Of a stretch of DNA of 64,000 nucleotides, positions 8,407-16,930 are shown in pieces. Each line of letters begins with the position of its first letter. The stretch's first letter is position 1. The position numbers and the translations under genes are program-made. This stretch comes from Mycobacterium sp. 852013-51886_SCH5428379 (GTDB lineage: Bacteria; Actinomycetota; Actinomycetes; Mycobacteriales; Mycobacteriaceae), in NCBI RefSeq assembly GCF_001665575.1, contig NZ_LZSU01000030.1, positions 62,001 to 126,000 of the forward strand, in the 5' to 3' direction. The notes below the pieces were generated by a model. That model saw only the letters and a list, made by a program, of their open reading frames with translations, had not been told where the DNA came from and made no database searches.

Positions 8407-9252
8407 GTGCAGCTCCGTAGATTCATCGCCGCAATTCTGACCGGAGCCCTGGCCGCGGCGTGTTCGTCGAACGCCCCCGACAGCGCGCCGCCCGCGATTG
8501 TGCCAGGCATGGTGCACATCCACGGTCTTGGCATCAATCCTTCCGATCAAACCCTATATGTGGCAACTCATTACGGCCTCTACGCGGTAGAGCCCGATCA
8601 GGCGCCACAGCGAGTCGGCGATCTCGTGCAAGACTTCATGGGCTTCACCGTCACCGGGCCTGACGAATTCTTGGCCAGCGGCCACCCGGATCCGGCCGAT
8701 CGTCAACAACCTCCGCATCTGGGCCTTATCAGGAGCAACGACGCCGGCCAATCCTGGGAATCTCTGTCGCTGCACGGCAGCGCCGATTTTCACGCACTCG
8801 AGTCCCGCCACGGACGGGTCTACGGTCACGACAGCCAGTCGGGGACCGTGATGGTCAGCCTCGATGAGCAGTCCTGGCAGCGGGGAGCAGAGATCCCTGC
8901 CTCTGACCTCGCAGTATCGCCCGCGGACGCCGATGAAATCCTCGCGACCACACGCCAAGGGCTCCTCCGAAGCAACGACGGCGCAATGACATTCGCCGAA
9001 GTCAGCGCTGCACCGGCACTGGTACTCGTCAGCTGGCCCGAGCGCGGTCCCCTGCTCGGGGTCGACCTCGAAGGAAGCCTCTACACCAGCAACGACAACG
9101 GGCAGACCTGGCGGCCACGACACACCCTGAACGCCAAACCCCAGGCCCTTCTCGCCGCTGGCGACGGCCAGGTCTACGTCGCCACAGATAGCGCCATCTA
9201 CACCTCCACCGACGACGGTGCCACGGTGAACGTCCTCACCGCTGTCGAATAA
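8407..9252 (+). CDS. BNR-repeat lipoprotein (F510_1955 glycosylhydrolase-like family)
   Basis: Exported 281-residue lipoprotein. I chose the GTG at 8407 because GGAAGG (8394-8399) precedes it; the ATG at 8368 would put the operator inside the gene. The lipobox is LAAACSS. The body holds repeated beta-propeller motifs such as SNDAGQSWE, SNDGAMTF, SNDNGQTW and STDDGATV, typical of BNR/sortilin-like propellers. It begins with VHIHGLGINP, as in the family named F510_1955 glycosylhydrolase, members of which often sit in copper and mercury islands. No catalytic residues can be assigned, so enzymatic activity is unproven. Confidence 0.8.
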   Translation: MQLRRFIAAILTGALAAACSSNAPDSAPPAIVPGMVHIHGLGINPSDQTLYVATHYGLYAVEPDQAPQRVGDLVQDFMGFTVTGPDEFLASGHPDPADRQQPPHLGLIRSNDAGQSWESLSLHGSADFHALESRHGRVYGHDSQSGTVMVSLDEQSWQRGAEIPASDLAVSPADADEILATTRQGLLRSNDGAMTFAEVSAAPALVLVSWPERGPLLGVDLEGSLYTSNDNGQTWRPRHTLNAKPQALLAAGDGQVYVATDSAIYTSTDDGATVNVLTAVE

Positions 9253-9356
9253 AGCTCGGACAGAGAGAACGAGCAAAGCAAGCAGCAGCACCCCTCACCG
9301 CCGAGACGGTGGGGGAGATCTTCGCTGTCGACGAGGGCGTCCTGCGCGGACGCTGC

Positions 9357-9635
9357 TTACGGCGATTCTTGGAAGGCGTCCAGTTCAAGCGTGATCTCCA
9401 CGCCGTCCTTCTCAACGACGATCTTCGGGTGTACCGCGCCGGCCGCCGCAAGGTACTGCCGAAGCGTCGAGAGCAGCAGGTCGTCCCGCCGCTCAATCTT
9501 TGAAACCGTGCCCTGATCGGTGCACAGCAGCTGAGCCATCTGCTGCTGTGTCAGCTTCGAGGCCTTCCTTATGTCCGCTAGGCCGGGCATGGATTTCGTT
9601 GCCCCGCTCACGCTCGGCGACGAACAGGCGCACAT
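9357..9635 (-). CDS. XRE-type helix-turn-helix protein, possibly frameshifted at the 5' end
   Basis: The 92-codon frame encodes a clear HTH (DIRKASKLTQQQMAQLL, then TDQGTVSKIER) followed by LLLSTLRQYLAAAG, the pattern of HigA-like XRE antitoxins. Its first 15 residues look poor. The overlapping frame upstream (GTG at 9723, after GAGGTGAGG) encodes a plausible N-terminus ending VAERERGNEIHA. Joining the two frames near 9595 gives a normal antitoxin-length protein of about 120 residues. So the gene is either shifted by one base or starts internally at the ATG near 9590. No toxin partner was recognised. Confidence 0.6.
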   Translation of the reverse strand: MCACSSPSVSGATKSMPGLADIRKASKLTQQQMAQLLCTDQGTVSKIERRDDLLLSTLRQYLAAAGAVHPKIVVEKDGVEITLELDAFQESP

Positions 9636-9864
9636 CGTCGGCGATCAGCGGGTCGTCGACGAGCTGCGCAATTCGGTCGTTAGCGCTGCGGAAACGCGTA
9701 GGCCCATCCTTGTCACTCGTCACTATCCTCACCTCTCCGCTGACCCGTTTGGCCCGAGCCGCATGCGGTCGAGCCTGCCGAAGAACTCTGCCGGCATGTG
9801 GGCTTACGACATCGCGAGACTCGGCGACATCTCCCGCGGCCTCGTCGAAGATCACCACTGGGGT

Positions 9865-10434
9865 TCATGGCTCGCGTGTCACGCCCTGATCGCGCACTCG
9901 GATTCCACACGTGGGACACCAGCGAGCCGGGACACCGAGCACGGCGGCGAGTGCTTCGAGCCCCGGGTGCGTGCATGCCTGCCGGGTTAGGTGCTCCCGG
10001 ATGGTGGCGACGATGAACGCTGCCCGCTCCCGTGGGCTGTCACCGTAACCCTCCGCAGTGGTCCGGCCGGTGGCAATGACGTCGCCCTCGACAATCGCGT
10101 CCCGCTGGTTGGGAGTGGTGCCGTCATCGTTGCCAGTATCGCCAGAACGCATAACCCATCCGCTCGGGCGTCGGTCGATCTCGATGTCCCACTCGGTGTC
10201 GCGCTCACGGAAGTAGAAGCTGTGACCGTCGACCTGGCCCTCCCACTGCTCGGGCACATAGCCGCCGTGGCTGTGAATCACGACCCCCGGCTGCTCGGCC
10301 AGCCACGCCTGCAGGTCCGCCTCGGCTGCTTCATGGACAGCCTGGAGCCGCTGACCATCAGGCGAGCGCCAGAACTCGTCCCTGTCGTCGAGAAATCCTC
10401 GGAACGTGGCTCCTGACCGCCACCAGTCAGCCAT
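9865..10434 (-). CDS. Hypothetical protein with C-terminal Cys motif
   Basis: A 189-residue soluble protein that I do not recognise. The start ATG at 10434 overlaps the end of the 66-residue gene upstream, so the two are translationally coupled; GGAGGAGA lies about 13 bases upstream. The N-terminal half is acidic and aromatic (WRSGATFRGFLDDRDEFW). The C-terminus holds C...WCPTCG, possibly a small zinc site. It belongs to a minus-strand set of island genes (10951 down to 9357). Confidence 0.55.
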   Translation of the reverse strand: MADWWRSGATFRGFLDDRDEFWRSPDGQRLQAVHEAAEADLQAWLAEQPGVVIHSHGGYVPEQWEGQVDGHSFYFRERDTEWDIEIDRRPSGWVMRSGDTGNDDGTTPNQRDAIVEGDVIATGRTTAEGYGDSPRERAAFIVATIREHLTRQACTHPGLEALAAVLGVPARWCPTCGIRVRDQGVTREP

Positions 10435-10627
10435 CGGTGGTCTTTCTCTCCTCCGATTCCTTCGCGGCGTCGACCGATCGCGACACTTCCTCGATGTACG
10501 CATCCACCCCCGGCGAGCGGATGTGGCCCTCTGGGACCTCGTGACCCGCGAGCTTCGCGGAGGCCTTCGTCGATCGACGTCCCGCCGCCTTCACGGCTTC
10601 AGCACTCACGACTATTCGCTTCTTCAT
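10427..10627 (-). CDS. Small hypothetical protein
   Basis: 66 residues, highly charged, no membrane segment, family not recognised. The start is well supported by AAGGAG 7 bases before the ATG at 10627. It overlaps the next gene by 8 bases. A small charged protein coupled to a larger partner is a layout shared with toxin-antitoxin pairs, but nothing in the sequence shows that function. Confidence 0.55.
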   Translation of the reverse strand: MKKRIVVSAEAVKAAGRRSTKASAKLAGHEVPEGHIRSPGVDAYIEEVSRSVDAAKESEERKTTDG

Positions 10628-10699
10628 GACGACTCCTTGACCGCGACGCTATCGAGCAGACAGAGGCAGAGCCAGTGGTTAACGCGGAAGTAGACCGAG

Positions 10700-10951
10700 C
10701 TAGGGAAGAAGCTCCGCCACGTCTACGTCTAGGGCATCGGCGATGTCGAACAGACGCTCGAAGAGGAGTCCGCGCCGGCCATGCTCCACGTCTATGAGGA
10801 CGTTTCGCGTGACGCCAGAGCGGAGCGCAAGCGCCTCCTGAGTCATGTTCCGCCCGACGCGGAGCTCTCGGATCTTCGCTCCGACGAGGCGTCGCCAATG
10901 CTCCCACTGGGCAACCCGTTCAGGGTTGTTCTGACTGGGACGCGTCGGCAC
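10700..10951 (-). CDS. XRE-family transcriptional regulator
   Basis: An 83-residue single-domain HTH protein (IRELRVGRNMTQEALALRSG, then TRNVLIDVEHGRRG) ending in DALDVDVAELL, the classic XRE fold with about the size of restriction-modification controller proteins. It starts at a GTG. A 16-bp sequence 39 bp upstream (10986-11001) recurs with one mismatch before the gene at 19535, at both ends of the Tn7-like module, suggesting this protein controls both promoters. No restriction system is present. Confidence 0.8.
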   Translation of the reverse strand: MPTRPSQNNPERVAQWEHWRRLVGAKIRELRVGRNMTQEALALRSGVTRNVLIDVEHGRRGLLFERLFDIADALDVDVAELLP

Positions 10952-10985
10952 CCCTCAAGTTGCGGGTGAATCCGCCGCGATGTCT

Positions 10986-11001
10986 GCCCTACTAGTAATA
11001 C
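10986..11001. promoter_or_regulatory. TACTAGTA site upstream of the XRE gene
   Basis: GCCCTACTAGTAATAC contains the palindrome TACTAGTA (10990-10997). It differs at one base from 19563-19578. It is a candidate operator or shared core promoter for the XRE gene. Confidence 0.4.
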
Positions 11002-11122
11002 ATTGATTTCCGTGGTCGCGCACCTTCTCTACAAAACATGGCCTGAGAACAACGGCCCGTTGGAAGCGGCGATTGTCGTTGTTCAGCGAGCCATCGGCGC
11101 CTAAAAGGACTGGCGGTTTGGC

Positions 11123-12793
11123 GTGCCACGACTGCTACCGACACGGATCGTCATCGCCCCTGACGAGCCCCTGGATAGTTTCCTAGAGCGGCTTGCCGCT
11201 GCGAATGATCTCCAACCCGCCCAGATTCTGCGCCTTCTCAGAACACCGGACGCCGAACGATCTCGGCTGGCCTTCTTCATGGTCAAACCCGACCCGACGC
11301 TTCTAACGGCAATCGCGTCGGTTAGTGGTGTCGCCAACGAACGGCTAGGCGAGGCGACACTCACTCGCTTCGGCGACGGACTCCCTTTGCATTTCGATGG
11401 GTTCGACTCGCGAGATCACCACAGCTATCGCAACGTAATAGCACAGGGATGGTTTCCTACGACGGGTTCGCAGGTCTGCTCACCGTGCCTATCCGAGCGT
11501 GGATCGTGGCGGATCGAGTGGCGTCTACCCCTCGCGGCTGTGTGCACTCATCACGGGACGTTTCTGACGTTTGCGTGCCAAGGCTGCGGCAGGCGGTTTC
11601 GAAGTCACCATCACTCACCGCTTCGAGCGATTATCGGGCCAGACCATCCCTGCGGTAATCCCCTCGGCCTACGAAATCCTTGTCGTCATTCTGTAATTGA
11701 TCATCATCCTCAGGCGGCTCCCACAGCTCTAGTGGAGTCTGCGACCGTCGTTGCGCGTGCACTGGCCGCTGAGCCGATCCCCATGCTGGGCGACGAAGCC
11801 GATGCACAGACCTACCTCGCCGAACTACGCCATCTCGGGACCCTCCTCCTACACCTCGCGTCACGTGCCGGCGCTCCGAGTGTCGTTGCCTGGGCTGACG
11901 AGGTACATGCGGAAGCAATCACGCGCTCGACGGCTCTTCGGGGGCCACGCTGGGGCTACAGCCCCCCGCAGGACTCCCGTGTCCGTGGTCACGTCCTCGA
12001 CACTTCCGCTCGAATCCTGGCGGAGGCGAATCTTCAATCTGCGGGGGCGCGACTGGCGCCCTGGATCGATCTGATCGCTGCCGAGAGGAATGGCCCCAGC
12101 GTCTGGATGCTCAACCGCACCACACGGAGCCCGATCATGGAGCAGTTGATCCGCGCCGCGACTGAGGGCCGGCATCACGTCGGCCGGCGGCTCACCAAGA
12201 TGAACGCCAGCAACGTACCGCTGGCAGCCTCATCGATTCCGCAACTTTTCGACGAGGATCTGTTCCACGAGTTGTTTGATGGAATGTTGGGTGGTTACGA
12301 CCGGACGCGGCGCCTGTACGTGTCGCTTTGTGTGGTTAGAGCGGCCACCGCGGCGACAACTTGGTCGGAAGCCGCGCGGGAACTGGGCTTGGCGCCGCGG
12401 ATAGGCCCTGCCACTGCGCGCGCAGCCAGCAAGCTGATGCGGGTCTCACCAGAGCAGTTCGCTCGGGCTGTGCACCGCGCCATTCAATTGCTGCCGCGTG
12501 ACCGCGACTTCCGCGTCCGCGAAGTGAGAGTGCAGGCGCTTGCGCGACAGAGCGATGGCTGGTTTCCGCAGTGGTGCATCTCGTCGAATCCCGCGCGGCG
12601 GACGAGTTCTTTCCCCTATGCGGTGACTTGGATGTGGTGTGAGGTGTCCCGGGGGTGTTTCGATACGAGCCCTGCGTGGAACGCACCGCCATCGCGGCAC
12701 TTGAGGGCTGCCTACGTGGCGTTCCGGGACCGACTTCCGCGACCGCAGCAGGATTCTTTACAGTCGCTCGTTCTTACTGTGGAGTCTGACTGA
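11123..12793 (+). CDS. tniQ: TniQ family target-selection protein (TniQ1)
   Basis: Targets the transposon by binding DNA and recruiting TnsC. 556 residues from the GTG at 11123. The N-terminal TniQ domain starts PTRIVIAPDEPLDSFLERLA and is followed by the zinc-finger block CSPC...WRLPLAAVCTHHG...CQGCG (about residues 113-160). The rest is alpha-helical and resembles TnsD-length proteins. Its orientation is opposite to the rest of the module, and its 3' end overlaps that of tnsC (12774-12793). One of the two TniQs probably handles a fixed chromosomal site and the other alternative targets, as TnsD and TnsE do in Tn7 (inference). Confidence 0.88.
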   Translation: MPRLLPTRIVIAPDEPLDSFLERLAAANDLQPAQILRLLRTPDAERSRLAFFMVKPDPTLLTAIASVSGVANERLGEATLTRFGDGLPLHFDGFDSRDHHSYRNVIAQGWFPTTGSQVCSPCLSERGSWRIEWRLPLAAVCTHHGTFLTFACQGCGRRFRSHHHSPLRAIIGPDHPCGNPLGLRNPCRHSVIDHHPQAAPTALVESATVVARALAAEPIPMLGDEADAQTYLAELRHLGTLLLHLASRAGAPSVVAWADEVHAEAITRSTALRGPRWGYSPPQDSRVRGHVLDTSARILAEANLQSAGARLAPWIDLIAAERNGPSVWMLNRTTRSPIMEQLIRAATEGRHHVGRRLTKMNASNVPLAASSIPQLFDEDLFHELFDGMLGGYDRTRRLYVSLCVVRAATAATTWSEAARELGLAPRIGPATARAASKLMRVSPEQFARAVHRAIQLLPRDRDFRVREVRVQALARQSDGWFPQWCISSNPARRTSSFPYAVTWMWCEVSRGCFDTSPAWNAPPSRHLRAAYVAFRDRLPRPQQDSLQSLVLTVESD

Positions 12794-13895
12794 CTGCAGA
12801 TTGCGCATCAGGCGCCGAATCCCCGTCGTCTGGCGCGGTGCGCGTCGTGCGTTCGCTTCTTCTTCGAGGCTGCGCAAGCTCTCGACGGGTGCCTTCGGCG
12901 CGCGCGCACAGCTCGATGCGGTTCAAGTGTTCCCGCAAGATTCGGTGAGTTCCGTCTTCGCTCGCAGCGACTACTGCTTCACCGACCAGCGTCTTGAGGT
13001 CCCCCAGGAAGCCTTGAGTTCGGAGCCACAATTCACCAGCAAGTTCCAGGAAGAGCATGCCCGGCTCTCCCGCCGGGAGATGCGGTAAGACGCGCTCCTC
13101 TAGCTGCCGCACAACGCCCTGCCACGCTCGCCGCTCGTCGATGGTGTGGGCCTGGTACGGAGCAAGTGGTTTCATCGTGAGGCGCCCAGCGATCTGGGGA
13201 TCGCGAACCAACACACTGTCTTCAATATTGGCTCCTACAAGTACCAATGTGGTTCCTGTGTAACCCAGTTCGGTGTTGATGTGCTTGATGTGGTCCAGGA
13301 CAAAGCGGCCGCCCTTCCAGTCGGTGTAGAGGAGGTGAACGTCGTCGAAGATGAGTATTTGCGTTCCGTGTCTTCTGGCAGCCCTGACTGCGTTGGTGGT
13401 CAGTTGACCTACGTCACCATCACCGGGTAGCCCGTAGCAGCCCAGGATCAGTTGATTCACGACCTTTACCGCCGCCTTTGCGGGGATATGCGTCCAAGTA
13501 ACTGGACATAGATCCGCTTCGCAGTCGTCGTCTAGCTTTATGACTGGCCGGCCACGTTCATCCGTGGCGGCGCCCGTGATCATCTGTAAGTAGCGTTCGC
13601 GGCCCCACCGCATCATGAAAGTGCTCTTGCCAACCGCGTTCGGGCCGGACAACGCGAAGATCTCCTTCGCGCCCGGCGGTGAATCCTTGTTGCGGCGCAA
13701 CGTGTTCGCTATCGCGTCGGTGACGCCTTTCATTTCCTCGGTCTCGATGAACAGTTGGGAAATCCACCGTTGAAGGCCATCGATGTGTATCCGGCGTTCG
13801 TCTTGAGCTAGCCTTTTCCACTGCCGCAACGAAAGTGGCACGGGATCGGCAGCGTCAACCGACGTGCAATAGTCGTGCCAAAGTTGCGGATCCAT
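12774..13895 (-). CDS. tnsC: TnsC/TniB-like AAA+ transposition regulator
   Basis: ATPase that links the target selector to the transposase and gives target immunity. 373 residues with Walker A GPNAVGKST (about 84-92) and Walker B ILIFDDVHLL (about 190-199), followed by the sensor region LVLVGANIED. The C-terminal 40 residues are charged and low complexity, possibly the TnsA/TnsB contact. It starts 4 bp after the tnsB stop, in the same operon. Confidence 0.9.
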   Translation of the reverse strand: MDPQLWHDYCTSVDAADPVPLSLRQWKRLAQDERRIHIDGLQRWISQLFIETEEMKGVTDAIANTLRRNKDSPPGAKEIFALSGPNAVGKSTFMMRWGRERYLQMITGAATDERGRPVIKLDDDCEADLCPVTWTHIPAKAAVKVVNQLILGCYGLPGDGDVGQLTTNAVRAARRHGTQILIFDDVHLLYTDWKGGRFVLDHIKHINTELGYTGTTLVLVGANIEDSVLVRDPQIAGRLTMKPLAPYQAHTIDERRAWQGVVRQLEERVLPHLPAGEPGMLFLELAGELWLRTQGFLGDLKTLVGEAVVAASEDGTHRILREHLNRIELCARAEGTRRELAQPRRRSERTTRTAPDDGDSAPDAQSAVSQTPQ

Positions 13896-13898
13896 GTC

Positions 13899-16043
13899 TC
13901 AGCCGTCGTCGAGCAGATTGGGCCACGCCTCAGCGAATGAAGCTGGTTGTGGTCTGTGCTTTGCGATCAGCCTCACAGGGTTGTGTAGATTTTGTGCTCG
14001 TTGCGCTTCCGCGTGATCTCTGCGTGAGTGCTCGACACGGAGCGCGGCGGCTGCCATCTTCCTTTTCCACTCAGCCTTGCCAGGCGAACTGGTCAATTCA
14101 ATCAATTCGTCCAAGATCTGCCGGGTGGCAGAACCGCGGTTCAAGACGCTGTTGCCACCGCGGTCGCGGACCCTTTTCAGGGCGGCATTGACGATCGTTT
14201 CGGTCATGGGTGCGTCAATGCGATTGGCACCGCGCCACTCGACTGGCTCGACGCGGTTCGAGTCAGGGTGGCGAAACCATATGCGACTCAAATCGTGTGG
14301 GTCCACGAAGAATGGCGCCGCACGATCACCCTCCCGGAAGTGGCCGATCGATACACGCCGAAATGGGTCGAGAATGGGTGAGTCGTAGGTCATTTCAGAG
14401 AACTCAACGCCGGCCATGCCGATCGTCCCCCAGCGGATCGGCAGGAACTGATAGATCATGTCTGGCTGCTGCGGAACATCGATGCGCCCTGTTACTTCGA
14501 CGAGTGCGTCCCACATCTCCAGAGGACATAGTCGAGCGTCCGCTTGCCCGTGTAGAACCAACCCGGTGTGCCAGCTTCGGTGGTAATCCAACGCCACGAA
14601 GCGTCGCAGATGCTCTTGTAACTCGTGTGCCGTAAGAAGAGGCTCATCGGCGACCAGTCCCCCGCGTTCAGACACGTTGCGTCCCTTATACCCCGGCAGC
14701 TGCTGCACCGCGCGCTGCAGCGTCTCGTGCCAGCGCTCGACATGGGGGTTGTCGGTGGGCTTCCCGCCGCGGCTCAGTAGCAGGTCGATCTTCAGGTCGT
14801 GCAGTAGTGCCCGAAAATGCTGGGAGACAAAGATCGACCCATGGTCACTGCGGATCGCATCAGGCATCACCGAAGGGATTGCGTGTTCTCCCTGCAGCGT
14901 CGAGAAGTCAGGGGAAACGCGCCTCAATGGGTGAACCGCGACGTTTGAGAGGTCTAGTTGCTCGGGAAGGCCGACCCATCTCCATTCGCTGATAGAGGAT
15001 CCGTTGACCGCTAGTGAGAATGGCCGACAGATGTCATACGCAAGGAGTCCGGCTTCGAGCCCGTTAGCGCTACGCGGAACGACACGAAGGGCGAGGATGA
15101 CGCGGGTCGCCACGCAGATGGCGGTGAGTATCTCTACGCTGCAGGGTATTCCCGTCAGCGGGTCAAAAACCAGATTGTCGGCTCGTGTCGCGTCGATGGC
15201 GACGACCTGCCCCGGTCGTATGGCGGGATATTGCCGCGACCCCGAGACGGTCTGCAGGACCTTGTTGCGCTGCGCTCTGGGCGTGGTTCCCCTCTGCTGC
15301 AGTAGATTCGAGAGATACGTTTGAGTCGCCTGGCGCGGAGTACGTAGGTCCGTGATGCCGCTCTTGCGCAACTGTGCGCGTACCTGTCGTTCGAGTTCCT
15401 GGATCGCGACTGAGGACCGTGTCCCGTCAAGAGTGGCGACGACCTGTTCAGCGAGCTCTCGGAACCGAGCGTCCACCCTCTCTTTGACGTCACTGCCTCT
15501 GAGGCTTCGTTTGTCTATCAGCCCGTACAGCCCCTGCTCTCGCCACAGTCGCTCCCAGTTTCGGATCGTGCTCGAGTTCACTCCCCCTTGCTCGATTTCG
15601 CCGTCGCGTATTCGCCTCTGCAGGCTGCGGTCTGCCTGAGCTTCTTGTGACAGGAGTACCGCCATCGCAGTGGCTCGCTTAGCTATCGACACCCCGAAGC
15701 CGTCCCCGAAGGGTGGCTGGGGCTCACCGGGTCGCCTGAACTCGGGGTGGCCGTCGCGATAGCCAGTCACCAACTCCTGAACGACTTCCAACCGATTGAG
15801 AGCAACTGATCGGGCATCGTCGTCGAGGCTGTCCCACAGCGGACGGAGCGCTGGGGCGAGAATGCTAGGCACGCCATCCCTTACCTCGCGAACAACCGGT
15901 AACGCGTCCCAGCGGAAATGTGTAGTCACATTGACGCAATCGCGGAATTCGACACCGGTCTCGTTGACGGCCATCACGAGGGCAGTCCCCGTATCGGTGA
16001 GCACCAGGGCACCTTCATACAGGGCGGTACGCCCGCCTGGCAC
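13899..16043 (-). CDS. tnsB: TnsB-like DDE transposase (rve domain)
   Basis: Catalyses 3' strand cleavage and joining at the transposon ends. 714 residues: an N-terminal region (about 1-130), a helix-turn-helix segment (SSTIRNWERLWREQGLYGL), and an RNase H-like integrase core from about 280. Catalytic residues are visible as VAIDAT (first Asp), IRSDHGS (second Asp) and NPHVERWHETL (Glu). A Mu-type C-terminal beta-barrel region follows. The GTG at 16043 overlaps the tnsA stop by one base (TAGTG), so the proteins are made together. Confidence 0.93.
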   Translation of the reverse strand: MPGGRTALYEGALVLTDTGTALVMAVNETGVEFRDCVNVTTHFRWDALPVVREVRDGVPSILAPALRPLWDSLDDDARSVALNRLEVVQELVTGYRDGHPEFRRPGEPQPPFGDGFGVSIAKRATAMAVLLSQEAQADRSLQRRIRDGEIEQGGVNSSTIRNWERLWREQGLYGLIDKRSLRGSDVKERVDARFRELAEQVVATLDGTRSSVAIQELERQVRAQLRKSGITDLRTPRQATQTYLSNLLQQRGTTPRAQRNKVLQTVSGSRQYPAIRPGQVVAIDATRADNLVFDPLTGIPCSVEILTAICVATRVILALRVVPRSANGLEAGLLAYDICRPFSLAVNGSSISEWRWVGLPEQLDLSNVAVHPLRRVSPDFSTLQGEHAIPSVMPDAIRSDHGSIFVSQHFRALLHDLKIDLLLSRGGKPTDNPHVERWHETLQRAVQQLPGYKGRNVSERGGLVADEPLLTAHELQEHLRRFVALDYHRSWHTGLVLHGQADARLCPLEMWDALVEVTGRIDVPQQPDMIYQFLPIRWGTIGMAGVEFSEMTYDSPILDPFRRVSIGHFREGDRAAPFFVDPHDLSRIWFRHPDSNRVEPVEWRGANRIDAPMTETIVNAALKRVRDRGGNSVLNRGSATRQILDELIELTSSPGKAEWKRKMAAAALRVEHSRRDHAEAQRAQNLHNPVRLIAKHRPQPASFAEAWPNLLDDG

Positions 16044-16822
16044 TAGTCAGCTCTCATTGAGTGTGGACCGATGGCAGTATCGAGTGTCCATCGACGACAC
16101 AGGTCGATATCCAAGGCGCCGCTCCAAACCATGTGCCACATCGTCGACTTCAGCTCACCGCTGCCGCTGTCCGCTGCGAAGACGTCGCGCACCACCGCGC
16201 GAGGGGCACGCGCGATGTCGAGGACTTGGCGCTCGCACCGCGCAGCCCACGATGGCCGACGACGGAAGCCATGCAGCCAAAGAAGATTGAGGCGCTCCAC
16301 GGGCTCCAATCCTCCGAACATCTCGTAGGTCCATCCCACTGCAACGCAAGCAACGGACGTGATCTTGGCCTTCACATCGAAGTCAGCGTCCTGTTGGTCA
16401 GGTGCACGCACGTCCCATACGGTGACCGCCCCGTCTTTCCCCATCGTGAGCAAGTCGGGTATGTGCTTGTTCGGCGGGCCTCCCCTCCAGGACAACCGGA
16501 AAGGCTGCGCCACGATGCGGGTAACCGATGCGTCGCGATCAAGCCGGCGCAGCAAGTCGTGCTCAAGTCCTGACTCAAGCGCAAGGGTGCCGTCGTTCGT
16601 GACGGAGTACGCGGTCACCGCGATGTGGCGATTCAGTGCGGAGGCGGTCGGTGTGCGCACGGCCTCAAGTAGATCCAGAGGCGGGTCGCCATTGCGCTGC
16701 CACAGCCAGCCGACCTCGCTGCCATTCAGCGCGAACGTCCACGACAACTTGGGGCGGTGTCTTGCGTCCGCCGGCTCCCGGCGGTCGACATCTTCAGCAC
16801 CATTTGGAGGCATTCTGCACAC
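16043..16822 (-). CDS. tnsA: TnsA-like endonuclease
   Basis: Cleaves the 5' strands so that the element moves by cut-and-paste. 259 residues. The nuclease core shows Glu in ALESGLEHDLL, then QPF, then HIPDLL (Asp) and a strand with VWDVRAP. In known TnsA the last strand carries Q-x-K or E-x-K; here D-V-R stands in that place, so the active site is unusual. The assignment rests on this pattern plus its position before tnsB. The C-terminal part would contact TnsC. Confidence 0.75.
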   Translation of the reverse strand: MCRMPPNGAEDVDRREPADARHRPKLSWTFALNGSEVGWLWQRNGDPPLDLLEAVRTPTASALNRHIAVTAYSVTNDGTLALESGLEHDLLRRLDRDASVTRIVAQPFRLSWRGGPPNKHIPDLLTMGKDGAVTVWDVRAPDQQDADFDVKAKITSVACVAVGWTYEMFGGLEPVERLNLLWLHGFRRRPSWAARCERQVLDIARAPRAVVRDVFAADSGSGELKSTMWHMVWSGALDIDLCRRWTLDTAIGPHSMRAD

Positions 16823-16930
16823 CCCTAAACCAGTACGACAGGTCGCCGTGTTGGCAGTCTACGACCCGTCTCGGTGTAGCGGAAGCACGGGTTTTGTTGT
16901 GTGGCAGACCTATTCAATTTTACTGGCTGT

